Source: Physcomitrium patens (Eukaryota; Streptophyta; Bryopsida; Funariales; Funariaceae). Taken from it: 64,000 bases of DNA. A program made the translations under genes and the position numbers. Location of the stretch: contig NC_037254.1 of NCBI RefSeq assembly GCF_000002425.4, positions 14,791,850 to 14,855,849 of the forward strand, in the 5' to 3' direction. Positions 8,122-20,700 of this stretch are shown here, one piece after another (positions within the stretch are counted from its first letter, which is position 1; the number at the start of each line of letters is the position of its first letter). The notes beneath the pieces are model-generated. The model did not search any database. It was not told where the DNA came from and worked only from the letters and a program-made list of their open reading frames with translations.

Positions 8122-10990
8122 ATACCTGAGCAATATAAGGATTTTAAAGACGTGTTTCAAAAGAAGAATGCCGACATGCTACCGGAACATTGACCATATG
8201 ATTGTGCCATAGACTTGCAAGAAGGAGCACAACCGCCTTTTGGCCGAATCTACAATCTATCGCAGACAGAATTGGTGGAGTTGTAGAAGTACATCGACGA
8301 GAATCTAGCCAAGAACTTCATCTGTCATTCAAAATCGTCAGCTGGAGCACTCATCTTATTTGTGAAGAAGAAAGATGGCTCGTTGCAGATGTGCGTGGAC
8401 TATCGAGGCCTCAACAAGATAACAAAGAAGAATCGTTATCCGTTACCTTTGATTTCTGGTCTCTTAGAACAACTTGGACGTGCCAGGATCTTTACAAAAA
8501 TTGATCTAAGGAGAGCTTACAACCTCATACGAATCAAGGAAGGAGATGAGTGGAAGACAGCGTTCCGTACAAGGTATGGCCATTTTGAGTATAATGTCAT
8601 GCCCTTTGGTCTTATCAATGCTCCAACGATCTTTCAACATATGATGAATGACATTTTTTGGAAGCACCTTGACGATTTTGTTGTCATCTACTTGGATGTT
8701 ATTTTGATATTCTCCAAAAATGAGGAAGAGCATGAAAAGCACGTTCGTTTGGTCTTGGAGAAACTACGTGAGTGAGGACTATATGTCAAGTTGGAGAAGT
8801 GTTTGTTTCACCAAATAGAGATGGAATTTTTGGGATTCGTTGCGACTACGGAAGGCTTGAAGATGGACCCCAAGAAGGTGGAAGCAATCGTATCTTGGGA
8901 GGTTCCGAAGACGATTAGAGACGTATAATGCTTTCTTGGTTTTGCCAACTTCTATCATATCTTCATCAAGAATTACTCTCAAGTTGCTGGTCCTCTCACT
9001 CGGTTGACATGTGAGGATAAGCTAGAATGGGGACCTCTAGCAGAGAAGGCGTTTCAAGACCTAAAGACCGCATTTACTACGGCTCCAATCTTGGTACATC
9101 TAGACTTTACAAAGGTCTTTTATTTAGAAACTGATACTTCGGATTTTGCTTTGGGAGCTATACTTTCACAAATGGGAGAAGAGAAGAAGCTCCATCCGGT
9201 TGCATTCTATTCTCGAAAGTTCTATGCTGCTGAAATCAATTATGAGATCCACGATAAAGAACTTCTTACTATAGTGGATTCTTTCCAAGAATGGCATCAT
9301 TTTCTTGAAGGAGTTGCACATCCAATGATCGTATACACAGATCACAAGAATTTGGAATATTTCATGTCAGCTCGAGTTCTAAATCAATGTCAAGTTCGAT
9401 GGAGTATGTCACTATCTAGGTTCGATTTTGTTATTACTTATTGACTTGGAAAGCGGCAAGGACTATCTGATGTCTTATTGAGGAGATTGTATCTTGTACC
9501 AAAGGCTGGAGAAGCAGCGTTTGATCAATAATGTACAACGTTGTTGAAGCAAGAACATTTTCGGCTTTGCGCTACTATTGTGCCAATTGATGTTGACTTC
9601 CTGAATCAGGTACATGCCGTGACCATTGAAGATTCAGTAGCCATTGATATCAAGCAACGTGCCAATGACGACAAGTTCAAGGTGGAAGGAGATCTTTTAT
9701 ACTTTGAAGAACGGTTGTATATCCCAAAAGGACCAGCACGACTCTAAGTTCTTCAATCTCGCCACGATTTTCCAACTGTAGGACATTTTGGATTCAACAA
9801 GATCTTAGAGCTTATTTCTTGAGATTTTTGGTGGCCTCAAATAGAGAAGGATGTGAAAGATTTTGTCCTCTCTTGTAACATTTGTTCAAGATCTAAGAAT
9901 CCTCGGCATTGCCCTTATCGACTCCTTTAGCCATTACCGATTCTACGTCCACCATGGTCTTCAGTTTCCATGGACTTCATCACGGACCTGCCATCATCGA
10001 ACTCATTTGATAGCATCTTTGTCGTGGTAGATCGGCTTACAAAGATGGCGCACTTTGTCCCTTGCAAGAAGACATCATCCAGTAAAGTCACAACAAGGCT
10101 CTTTCTCGATAATGTGTATCGATATCATGGACTACCAGATGATATCGTATCAGATCGAGGAACCCAGTTCGTATCAAAGTTTTGGAGATCTCTCTTTGAG
10201 ATACTGAAGGTGAATATCAAGCTTTCTTTGGCTTTTCATCCTCAAATTGACGGCCAAACGAAATGGGTGAACCAAGTCTTGGAACAGTACTTATGATGTA
10301 GCATCAACTATCAGCAAGACAATTGGACCACATATCTGCCGATAGCCGAGTTTGCATATAACAACACCCTCCATACGTCGACTCAATACACACCATTCTT
10401 TTCCAACTATGGATATCATCCGAAGCTTGATTTATTGAGTCCGTCAACAAATAACAATCCAGCAGCTGAAGGATTTGCAAAACAACTATCAGAGCTTCAA
10501 AATATGTTGAAGCTTCAATTACAATCCGCTAAAGAATCCTACAAGGCGTCTATAGATAGATTTCGGAATCAAGTACCTACTTTCAAAATTGGAGATAAAG
10601 CATGGCTTCTTCAACAGAATATCAAGACCAAGCAACCATGTGATAAGTTGGACTATCGAAGATTGGGACCATTTATCATTCAGAAGCAAATCAATCCAAT
10701 GGCGTACCGTCTGGAATTACCAGCTTCTATGAAGATACATTCAGTCTTTCATGTTTCTTTGTTGGAGCCTTATCGAGAGTCGTCTTTTCCTAGAAGAGTG
10801 CAATGTCCACCACCTAGTATTGAGATCGAGAACCACAAGGAATATGAGGTTGAAAAGGTGTTGGATTCACGACGAAGGTGGGGCAAGTTGGAGTATCTTG
10901 TTCATTGGTGCCGCTACGACATTAATGAGCGAACGTAGGAACCAACTGAAAATCTCGCCAATGCGCCATAAAAGGTACAGGAGTTTCATC
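8122..10990 (+). pseudogene. Element B pol (RT, RNase H, integrase, chromodomain), broken
   Basis: Continuation of element B pol after the insertion. Open pieces give RT (8362-8775), RNase H (9004-9444, with TDTSDFALGA and YTDHKNLEYF), integrase core (9970-10296, with MDFITDL, SDRGTQF and FHPQ) and the integrase end plus chromodomain (10435-10938, with YLVHW). Stops and changes lie throughout, for example near 8193, 8284, 8776, 9442 and 10936. The RT active site reads YLDV (about 8689-8700) instead of YLDD, losing a catalytic aspartate. It cannot encode a working polymerase. Confidence 0.92.
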
Positions 10991-11160
10991 AACAACATCC
11001 TCATAAACCTAAGCCGGTTCGACGATAGCTTCCTTCTGAAGCTTGTTCACCCAAGAATATAAGAAAGGAGAAGAGCACCACCAAAATTCGTAGTTGATGT
11101 AGTTATTTTTTCCAAAATAAAGTAGAATTTTTTCAATAGCCATAGTTTGGTCTTCTGATA

Positions 11161-11513
11161 TGGATAGCCAAGAGATAGATACTATGCCAGTCAGATTATC
11201 TCAACCAACTAGCTCACGAAGGCGACCCCGAGATGAAGAACTGCCTACACCACGATGATGACAGAGGATACCGAGTAACCGATCATTGGTGATTGTATTT
11301 GAGTTCGAGCCTGCTTACGATGGTCAGCCAAAAGGCATGTTTGCAGGACAATTTCACAATGAGGATATGAAAGTTCATGCTTGGTCAGAAGTCAAAGGCG
11401 TGGGCCACTACCGTTGGCTTCAAGGGCGAATGAATCACTTGCCTTGTAAACAACAATTGGAGTTCATAACAGACGTTATGCGACATATCTTCATTTTTTT
11501 GCATTGGTACTGA
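11161..11513 (+). pseudogene. Element B copy of the extra post-pol ORF, broken
   Basis: It begins with ATGGATAGCCAAGAG at the same place as the element A ORF. The first part (LSQPTSSRRRPRDEE) resembles A's LSQPSRRHNRDED, then stops near 11258 and a frame change break it. A second open piece (11286-11513) carries GVGHYRWLQG and the terminal helix. Position, order and sequence support common ancestry with 7113-7535. Confidence 0.7.
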
Positions 11514-11553
11514 TTAACAACAACATTGCTTATCAGAGACCTCGAAGCTAAAC

Positions 11554-11563
11554 GAGGGGGTGA
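11554..11563 (+). other. Polypurine tract of element B
   Basis: GAGGGGG followed by TGA, directly before the 3' LTR start at 11564. Confidence 0.75.
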
Positions 11564-11636
11564 TGTTAGGAACATAGTCCTTAGAATCTTCTAGAGACAA
11601 GTTTCTAAAACCTTCTAGAAGCAAGTCTCTGAAACC

Positions 11637-11649
11637 TTCTAGAAGCTTC
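11637..11649 (+). promoter_or_regulatory. Three-unit heat-shock element, element B LTR
   Basis: TTCTAGAAGCTTC: TTC, GAA, TTC with the exact 2-bp spacing of a consensus heat-shock element. It lies in the first copy of the LTR duplication. Confidence 0.6.
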
Positions 11650-11733
11650 TTAGTTGATGGAAATTGCTTAGGAAGCTTCCTAATTGGTAGAAGATGTTAG
11701 GGACATAGTCCTTAAAATCTTCTAGAGACAAGT

Positions 11734-11756
11734 TTCTAGAACCTTCTAGAAGCTTC
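11734..11756 (+). promoter_or_regulatory. Five-unit perfect heat-shock element, element B LTR
   Basis: TTC 11734-11736, GAA 11739-11741, TTC 11744-11746, GAA 11749-11751, TTC 11754-11756, all with exact 2-bp gaps. Trimeric heat-shock factors bind three such units, and five is an unusually strong site. It ends 41 bp before a TATA box. Heat-driven retrotransposons are known in plants (ONSEN in Arabidopsis); induction here is inferred. Confidence 0.7.
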
Positions 11757-11797
11757 CTAGTTGGTAGAAGTTGCTTGAAGAGCTTCCTAAATAAGAG

Positions 11798-11805
11798 TAT
11801 ATATT
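11798..11805 (+). promoter_or_regulatory. TATA box of the element B LTR
   Basis: TATATATT downstream of the heat-shock element and about 160 bp before the LTR end. Confidence 0.55.
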
Positions 11806-12464
11806 GGAATCGAGGCTGAAGAGTTCTTTAGTCTCGACAACACATCGCTTGGAGCTCTAGCTCACCTCTCTGGTATTGTTCTTGTATTCATCTGATTAAT
11901 CTAGTTCTTGCCAGTTCTTCTTGAACTTCTTGTTAGATCTCGAGTCTGTATTTTTGTGTCCGTGACATATTGCTAATGTTTTTGTAGTGTAGATTGTTTT
12001 TTTTTTTTTTTTCATTTATGTTTTTAAATACCTTTTAGCTTTATTAGCATCCAACTTGTTGAAAAACTTATGGTGGTCATATATTGTTGTCATCACATCC
12101 AAAGTGTCTATACAGTAAAGGGGAGGTGTTCATCTAGCAATTTCCTAAATTATATGAATAATATTGTTATTAATTGTAACACTTGTATTCTTGAATATAG
12201 CTCAAAATATGAAGTAATTATATATTAATATTTTGATAATTGGAAAATAATTGAAATGGCTACTATCTTATACAACCAATTATAAAAGACTATAAAAGTG
12301 TATATATATATATATATTATTTAAGATAAATCATAAGAATAATAAATAAAGATATCAATAAATATAATAATACTTTTAGTACAAAAATCTTTTGAAAAAA
12401 TTTCTTGCAAGGAGATTAAATTTTTATTATAATGTATGTGTGTATATGTGTATGTATATATGTT

Positions 12465-12472
<8 letters not shown>

Positions 12473-12502
<30 letters not shown>
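12473..12502. repeat. (TA)n microsatellite
   Basis: About 15 TA units following a TG/TA-rich lead-in. Confidence 0.95.
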
Positions 12503-12504
<2 letters not shown>

Positions 12505-12873
12505 TTCAAATAAAAAAAATTTAAAAAAATATCAAACAAAATAAGAGCCACATGGATGATTGTATAATTTATCATGCTAAAAATCTTCCTTGTGTTAGTT
12601 GATAATATGTTATTAGATTTTTGTACCAATATTACAAAGATTTAATAATTTAGTTTTTATAATTATATTTACTTAATAAAGAAATATTTTAATTATACCT
12701 GGTTTATGAACCAAATCTTGTATATGTGAAGATAAAAATAAATATTCTTAACCTCCAACAAACATTTCTTATAAGAAGAATATATTTAAAATACTATTCA
12801 ACAATCAAAATAGTTTGATTGCATTGTTCTCATCAAATATCCAATTCAATATATTTGATGTACATTAAAAAGG

Positions 12874-12874
<1 letters not shown>

Positions 12875-12905
<31 letters not shown>
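12875..12905. repeat. (TA)n microsatellite
   Basis: About 15 TA units. Confidence 0.95.
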
Positions 12906-12909
<4 letters not shown>

Positions 12910-14568
12910 AAAGACAAATATTTCGTTTTTTATATGTTTTATACTTAGAAATAAATTGAATATGCTTTAATGTCTAACAAAAAATAAGTATGCTGTAAAA
13001 TTAATATTTTTCATAGTGTAACTCTACTTGGAAAAATATGTTTTTTTTTCCATTTTTGAAGTGTATTTGCATACTGTTTAAGAGCCCGTGTGCACTCTTA
13101 TGTTAATAGTGAACCAGAGAATAAATAATCTAGAAATGAATTACTAAAAGAATTGTTTAAATTTTATTTTTGTAAGATTTTCCACTAATTTTGTATAAAA
13201 ATGAATATGAAATCGTTTGTAAAATAATTATCATCATCAAACTCTTTTGATATCATATTTATGGGCATAAATTAGCCAATCAACTCAATACACTACTTTT
13301 TTCAAAATACTGTATAATACGGTTTTTTTATTTACACAAAATATTCAGATTACTTTTATATAATGAGCTAATAATGATGATAATAATATAAGTCTCAATA
13401 ATAATAATATAAATAATCCTAAGTTTCTAATGAGTCTGAAATTTCAAAAGTTTTCCCCTGATACATGTGATATTCAAAGAAGATCTCATGATTGTATATT
13501 TGTCATATAAAGTTGAATACATCATTTCTAAACATCGTATTTTTCACTTTTATTTTTAAAAAGATATGAGAAGTTATTTTTTCAGAGGGTATGTTACTAT
13601 GTTACCACTAAAAAATCAATTTATTAAGATTATTTTTAAAGTTAATTAAAATTTTACCATTACCAAAGCATGCTGTTGTAGTTAGTGCATGATACCACAA
13701 AGAAATAGTGTGATACCAGTTTCAATGGAAGTTGTATTAAATTGCTGTGTTTAATGCCAAGCCATGAAATTGATATGATTAGAGTTGTGCAAATCAATAA
13801 AATGAACACTTTCATTTAAAACAATAACTAATTTGTATTAATCTTTAACTTTTAGCAATTCATAGAAAAAACATATTTTTTGGCTGTTTTACTGAGTAAC
13901 CATTTAGTACAACATTTTATCTTCAAAAACACTCTTCCTGAATATTATGTGAAGCATATCCACATTTTCTTGGCTTCCTTTTTTTATTTTGAAATTATCT
14001 AAGTGTATGCATACATACATACACCTGAATCAAATTGTTATTAATACTTTGATTCCAAATTCCTTTGACATCTTGCATCAATTTACATGTATTGTAGAAA
14101 AAACGAATTGAATATTTTTAATATTATTACCATCGTCACTTTCATTGTCATGAACGTAGTGCAGACATGAAGTTTTGGTACAATATACCTGCTTCTATGA
14201 TCCATATTACCTGAATTGATTTATCTAATGTAATTTATATATTTATTTAGTTTCTCTTGTATACAAAAAAATTCAATAGTTTTGAAGCACCTGGAAAGAA
14301 GAAAATTTTGAAGAGTGAATTGCTACACAACAGAATTCATGACAATAAGAAACACATACTCAAAATTCTGCAGGAAATGGAATCCTTTGTCTTCAGTTTA
14401 TTTTAGCAAAACCAACATGAAACAACTTGGCTCATACCTCAAATAGTTTACATAAACACACATTGTGTGGGAGGAAAATCTTGAAGCTCACCTCCAACAT
14501 CCTTTGCAAGAGGCTTAATGTTCTCCTTGGGAACAATGCTAATGGCTTAAATTCTCCATGCCTTTATT

Positions 14569-14581
14569 GGGGGGGGGGGGG
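14569..14581. repeat. Poly-G run
   Basis: Thirteen G in otherwise AT-rich DNA. Length may be inaccurate, since homopolymers are prone to sequencing error. Confidence 0.9.
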
Positions 14582-15216
14582 ATTCTGATGGCCACTCTGC
14601 TCTCTGCACACAACCAGGCTTATGTGGAGGGCCAGGTCATCATGCCAGCATGGCAGAGTGAAAAGAGTAGACAGAGTTTGGGGGAGGGGGGGCAACACTT
14701 ACAGCATTTGTCATTCATTCACTTGGAAGAGGGGGATCAAGGGTGTGGGTAAGTAAGAGTTGTACTCACGAGACAGGAGAGAAGAGGCATAGAAAGCATG
14801 ACTACCTCATCCTTGTTGCCAGCTCACCCAATTTATCTCCACATATACAACCCTCCTCCCTTATGCTGTGCATAGAAAGAGAAACAAAAAATATACAAAC
14901 ATTTAGGATTTTGTGGCTTTACAAACTTAGGGATACTTCTCCAATATGCATTTGAGGGCATTAGCTGCCAACCTTTTTCGGTTTAGTAGTTGCCTTTATT
15001 TTGTTACAACTAAGATGAGGGAATTTGAACTTGTCCTAAATATTATGTATAAAAAACATGAGATCATGGTTTTTTTTATGTAAAAGACGAAAAGAAAGTT
15101 GGTGTATTATGTTGTGATTGAAAATAAAAATAAAATAAAATGAAATAAATTAATTAATATTTTAAGGATTAGAAATCAAAATCTTTATTTTGGTGTAAAC
15201 TTAATCATTGTCTCTA

Positions 15217-15746
15217 TATCAAGGATATGAATCTCAAAGAAAGAAATCCTTAATACATTCTTATATTACCCAAAATAACTAGAAAATCATTCAAAGATGA
15301 TATAGTATTAAACTAGAATGGCTATTACTAAAGACAAGAACACTAGAAAAAGTCTTGAAACAAGTCTAAGGACTAGTAAGGCATTGACACGAATGAAGAA
15401 GGCTTCACTCTTATCTTCATATATACTGTTAACTAAGAGTTATGTAGTGATGTCCTATAAGACCTCTAAAATGTGTTGACTTTGTAAGATACATATCTTA
15501 ACTTGTAAGACAAGTTTACTATATGAGCACCACATAGTTAGCTTGTTCTGTAAGCTATCAATATGTGGCTAACTTATTAACCAAGTTTCTAATGTACCAA
15601 TCAACTACAAATACATGTAAAGTTAAAGTAACATCTATGAAGCTTTTAAAAATCTTTTTTTAAAATATTATGAAATAACTCTACTTTTACCTATTTCTAT
15701 TTAATCATATAGATAAATATTAAAGTAAATGTGTATGTCTATAACA
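15217..15746 (-). repeat. 3' LTR of element C
   Basis: 530 bp in reverse orientation, clearly related to the A LTR throughout (for example GAAGAAGGCTTCACTC around 15401). It differs from the other C LTR at perhaps 10-15% of positions by eye. Confidence 0.85.
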
Positions 15747-16230
15747 TTATCCCTCCTTCTAGGAATGAGTTCCATGAGGAGTGGTTATTATGTATTGAAA
15801 AAATCTAAGATGCGGAAAATTATATTTCCTACATATTTTGAACTATATTCTCTTAAAAAACAGTTGATAGGTCTTCTCAACCATCGATAGTGTCCTATAC
15901 TAGGACAAAAAGACCACCTTGTTATTTGATTTTTGTTGAAGACTTCGTAACTCCTTTCAAATAAAATATTTGAAATATTGTCAAGAACAATTCAATTCAA
16001 GAGCTAATAAAATCACCAAACATTAGGAATCTCTTCCAAAGTTGTAACATAAAACACATTGTATTTCATTATCTATTTGAAGAAGGATATGTTGTTCTTA
16101 AGGATCTTCATCTTGATTACATCACCTTGAAGGTTGTAATAATTATAATATCTCATCTGATAAGTCATCAAATAATAGCTCTTGAATTGAATTTATTAAT
16201 TGTTGGTTCTCTATCTCCTTAGTGTCATAA
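15747..16230 (-). pseudogene. Element C remnant of the extra post-pol ORF
   Basis: Reverse complement aligns with 7105-7576 of element A: the bases around 15876-15895 match the GHYRWL region. The start region (about 16190-16214) reads ATAGAGAACCAACAA in place of ATGGAGAGCCAACAA, so the start codon is lost. Many stops follow. The region kept its full length, unlike in element D. Confidence 0.6.
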
Positions 16231-16689
16231 ATATATAAAAGTTACAAACAAAAATAGAAGTTGAAATGCTATCTTTTTTAGATCTTATTTCTTTTATAAT
16301 AAAGATTTACTATTCTTCAATTTAATTTTAGTAAATATTATCAATGAAAAGCCTCAACCTTCTTTGTTGCATTTACAAGATTCTTTGTCACAAAGATGAT
16401 TATTCTTAATACTATGATGAAGTAACCATATCTTATCACTTATAATGAATTGTAATTATTTCTTGTCATAGGCATCTATAATAGTCTTTTGTTGTTCTTG
16501 ACCTTCTTTAACTATGAATTTATTATTGCATATAGCTCTAATAAATAATTTTCCAAATTTTTTGCCACAAGATTATTAATTTTTGAAAAGTCAAAAATAT
16601 CAAGTTGTAGATGGTAACCATAATTAGCAAAGAAAGATGTTTTTTGAATAAAAAAATGTACCAAATTATTGTATATAAACTCTGCCAAT

Positions 16690-16731
<42 letters not shown>

Positions 16732-19330
16732 CATTTTAATAATAATTGATGATATACCTCAAATCTTGCTTCAAAACTTAATTTTTCTATTCTATTTGTC
16801 TATTAATTTGAAGCTGAAAAGTCAAAGAGAGTTTTATATCTTTCTTTAGAATATTGAAAAAAAAATTCTAAAATCTTGATACAAATTGAGTCCTTCTATC
16901 CAATATAATATCTTTGAGTAATCTATGATAGTAATAGATATTGTTAAGAAAAAGCTTAGCCATTTTTTCACTTGTGAAAGATTTTATATATGGTACAAAA
17001 TATGCTATCTTGGTAAAATAATTTACTGTCACAAATATAGAATCATATAAGCCTAAGACTAAAAGATCTCTGATAAAATTCATAAAAATAGAAGATTGTG
17101 ATTATTTTGGAATATATAATGACTAAAGAAGTCAATAAGTTTGATGATGAGGAGTTTTTGATCTTAAACAAATATCAAATGATTGTACAAAGTCTTTAAT
17201 TGCCTTCCATATTTAAGGTTATCAAAAATCTATTGATATTAGCTCCAAAGTCTTATTGTATTCAAAATATTTGGCTGCTGGAAAGTTATGATAAGCTTGA
17301 AGAATATATAATTGTGATTCATCTTTTCAAATATATAATCATCCTCTAAAATAAAATAGATTATTTTTAAACTCAAACTTGAAAGTATCATGAGACTTAA
17401 AAATATATATATTCTTAATATCATAAACAAGAAGATCAAAGAACATACTTCGTTAAATTTGCTTGATAAAGATTGAATCAACAAACAATATTGATTTTAT
17501 TACTCAAAGATGAAAATAATTTTGCTTCAAGAAAATCTTTCTTTATTGATAAAAAATTATGTGTCTTTTTTTTAATATAAGATAAAAATATCTAAAAATG
17601 ACATTTAATAAATCTTATTATTTTTTGAATCAATAAAAAATCTTGATAAAGACATGCTCCAATAGGCTTGGCAAAAATTTTAGACATATATTGACATGAA
17701 ATACTCAAGGTTCTTGATATTTGTATATACAATGATTGGACTAAAAGCACTTTCTATATATAATATTATTCTTAAAATGAATCTGTAATTGTAAGAAGCT
17801 CTTTGTCATGGATCTTATAATTAATCTTAGTTGCTGAAAATTTCATAAATAATACTCCCTTGTATGACAAAATATTATCTATAATAAAATCTAATGCGTT
17901 TGTTTTTACGAAGAATACCTTTGAAAAGTTGACACAATACAAGATTGTTACAAAAAAAAATGTTTTCTTCAAGGCTTCAAAAAATGCTTCAAATTCTTTA
18001 TTCTACTCAAGTTTGTCTTTACATGTCAAGCATATAAGAAGAGCTGCAACTTGGAAAAAGTTCTTCATGAAGATCTAGTAATAATTAGCAAATTCTAAAA
18101 AATATGATATATCTCTAATTATTTTTTGGATCTTCCAATCTATAATAGTTATGAATTTTTTAGGATCTATTATAAGACCATCGTTTAAAATGATGTATCC
18201 TAGGAAATCAACTTGAGTAATGTGAAATATACACTTTTTCATCTTGACATATAATCTTCTATCTTTTAGTTTGTGTACTATATGACAAATATGAAATTTA
18301 TACTCTTTTCTATTTTTAGAATAAATCAAAATATCATCCAAATAATAGATAATAAAATTATCAAAAAAATTATAAAATATGTCATTTATTAAATATTAAA
18401 AAATTAGTTGGTACATTTGTAAGTCCAAAAGTCATGACATTATATTTGAACTACCTATACATGGTTTGAAATACAATTTTTTATTTGTCTCTTTTTTTAA
18501 TATATATAAAATTATATGCTCCTCATAGATCTATTTTGATATAGATCTTTTTTTGATTCAATTGATTAAGAAGTCCTAAAAACAAGGATAGAAGGTGTCT
18601 ATTTTTGATGGTGATCTTATTGAGTCCTTGATAGTCCATATACATCCATAGAGATTTGTCTTTTTTCTTTACAAATAAGATAAGAGTCTCGGCTATAGAT
18701 TTAAAATAGCTTATGAAGTTTTTAGCCAAATTCTCATCAATATATTCTTTAACTATAGCCAACTTGTTTTGTGATAGGCTATAGATTGGTCCAAATGATA
18801 GTTAAGCCCGTTTTTGAAGATCAATAGAATAATCATGAAGATGATGCTCTAAAAGAATATTTGTATTTTTTTTTCAAAGATGTCTTAATAATCTTAGTAT
18901 TGGCTTGAAATGCCACTTAAAATCTTTTTTCCATCAATAATAGGTGTCGCATATACAATAAAAATTGATCCTTTTTTTGCAGCATGCCATGAAAGTTTTT
19001 ACATCTATTAATTATGGTTTAGATATATCAATCTTATGGATTTCTACTTGCCAAGCAGAATCTTGAGCTAAACTATAAAAAAAATCAAGATTACAAGAAA
19101 TTTAGTCTATCTAAAATTTATACCTTTTTAACCACGATAATTCTAAAATAATTAAATTAGAAGGAAATCTAAGTACATTAAATATTATTAAAATATTATA
19201 ACAACTAATAGCTACTTCTTTGAGAATAATTTCATGTACAACATCTCTAGAAGATAATAAACAACAATCTAATACTTCTACATGTATAAGTTTGATTTTC
19301 TTAATTAAGAATATATTCTAATATTTAACA
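16231..19330 (-). pseudogene. Element C pol remnants
   Basis: Minus-strand fragments in the expected order: RT (18523-18762, VKKKD and YQGLNKI; 18075-18341, DDILIYSKN and VDFLGYI), RNase H (17772-17972, NYKIHDKELL), integrase zinc region (17239-17484 in a shadow frame) and integrase core (16868-17083, MNFI, DRRTQFVSRF). Frameshifts and stops separate all pieces. A (TA)n expansion at 16693-16729 interrupts the integrase C-terminal part. Confidence 0.88.
16693..16729. repeat. (AT)n microsatellite inside element C
   Basis: About 18 AT units within the former pol region, absent from A and D, so it expanded after insertion. Confidence 0.95.
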
Positions 19331-20700
19331 AAGTCTTTGACTAAAAAAAAAGCTCAGGTTCATAAATCCAAGAAAGTTAAGACTTTGTGATTTTTTGATT
19401 CTAAATAAGCTTCTATTATAAAACAAGGTGAGGGATCTAAGGAGAGAATAAGACCTTTATTAGGAGTTGTATAATATTCTAGCCACATCATTCCTATTGT
19501 ATTCAAAGAGACTTGTTTTCCTACACATTATCTTCTTTGGCAACCATGCTCCTTATTTTGTGATTGTCTTGCTTCTTTAGATAATATTAAGCAGTGTATT
19601 TGGATTCTCCATGATATAAGTACAAACCTTTTTGACAACAATGAGTCTTTTTTTGCTTAGTAAGAAGTTTAAAATGTATCATATCAATTTGCATTAGTTC
19701 CGACCTTGATGAATAAGTTTCTAAAAACTTAAGAAATGTTGTTATTACTTGATTTGTTCATTTCAAGTCAAATCTTTATTTTTGATGCCTTTCAAATAAT
19801 TGATTGTCACATACAATGGCTCGAGCAATAAATTATTCCAAAGATTTTACTTTTGGCATTTTCAATAACAAATCTTTGATATTGTCATGCAATCCATATT
19901 AAAATTGATTAATAAAAACGTTCTCATTCTAGTCCATATTGCAAGCAAAATTTTGGAATTTAGCAGCATTTATGGTGGCTGATCGTGATTCTTGTCATAA
20001 AAAAATAAAAAAAAAAAAAAAAAAAAACTTAATCTTTGTTACTTTTTTTATCACTTTATTTAAATGAAGCTATAAATACTTATAGGAATGAATTCAAATC
20101 ATAAAGGAGTCATGAATCATTTTTCATCGAAGATACAAATCAAAAGAGAGCACTTCTAAATAGAAGTATGCCTATAAATCCAACTTGAGTAAATCCATCA
20201 AGATATTGAAAAGAATACAATCTTAGATAGAGCTTGACTTGTTGCAAAAATTCTCAAAATTTTAATCTGGTTCCATCAAACATCTTAGGCATACTAATCC
20301 TTGTTCCCATTGTACTTTGTGGAAGCAAAACTTCCTAAATTTGGTTGTGATGTCAATCTTCTTACTTCTTTCAACTACACAAATTCATAATATAGACTTT
20401 GAACTTCTTCTATGTATATAGAATTAGTATTTTCTTAGTTGGTACTAATATTGTGTGAAATTTCCATCCTAAGAGTGTTAGCAAATTTATAAAGATCTCT
20501 AATATTTGCAAATCTATTTTCACTTTTGCCAAGTATAACATCTATAATTTTTTCTTTTATTTCAAACAACTTGAGAAATCCACAAGTCAAATTAGAAAAG
20601 GATAATCTACAACTTTTAACGTCAAATAAAAATTTCTACAAAGAAAGATAATCTGCTCTTTTAAAGAAAAAAAAAATAAGTATTAGAAAACTAAATAATT
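19331..20700 (-). pseudogene. Element C protease and gag remnants
   Basis: Reverse-complement matches to A are visible: the protease active-site area near 19370-19400 now contains a stop in place of the D-S-R codons, and the gag segment around 19630-19700 corresponds to the MQIDAVR and zinc-knuckle region. No frame longer than about 60 codons is left. A poly-A run lies at about 20005-20027. Confidence 0.7.

Larger units (their letters stand above)
11564..11825. repeat. Tandem duplication inside the element B LTR
   Basis: The first 131 bp of the LTR (11564-11694) are repeated, with changes, from 11695. Both begin TGTTAGG(A/G)AC and carry TTCTAGAGACAAG and TTCTAGAAGC blocks. The repeat restarts exactly at the LTR terminus. 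The second copy is followed by the TATA box. The end of the second unit is approximate. Confidence 0.75.
1..11967 (+). mobile_element. Element B: old Ty3/gypsy chromovirus, split by element A
   Basis: Remains of a plus-strand Ty3/gypsy retrotransposon. The window opens in its leader, just after a 5' LTR that is off the left edge. Gag and protease remains run to 1763, element A interrupts (1764-8116), and RT, RNase H, integrase and chromodomain remains resume at 8122. A polypurine tract and a 404-bp 3' LTR (11564-11967) close it. Many in-frame stops and a changed RT active site show it is dead. It belongs to a related but distinct subfamily from A: the proteins align along their length, while the LTRs differ. 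The base run after the LTR, TATTG (11968-11972), would be its target duplication, but the other copy is outside the window. Confidence 0.9.
11564..11967 (+). repeat. 3' LTR of element B (404 bp)
   Basis: It starts TGTTAGGAAC after the polypurine tract and ends CCGTGACA. It contains an internal tandem duplication (11564-11694 and 11695 onward), heat-shock elements and a TATA box (11798-11805). The partner LTR is off the left edge, so the exact end rests on the TG...CA rule. Confidence 0.85.
11973..15211. other. AT-rich intergenic stretch
   Basis: No gene recognised. It holds a poly-T run (about 11999-12012), (TA)n arrays at 12300-12318, 12473-12502 and 12875-12905, and a 13-base G run at 14569-14581. 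The short open frames here are low-complexity. The part around 14280-14960 is less AT-rich but shows no coding or RNA signal. Confidence 0.6.

Noticed and set aside
12321-12629. 102-aa minus-strand open frame
   Set aside because: Made of TA and poly-A sequence (Ile/Tyr runs); no coding character.
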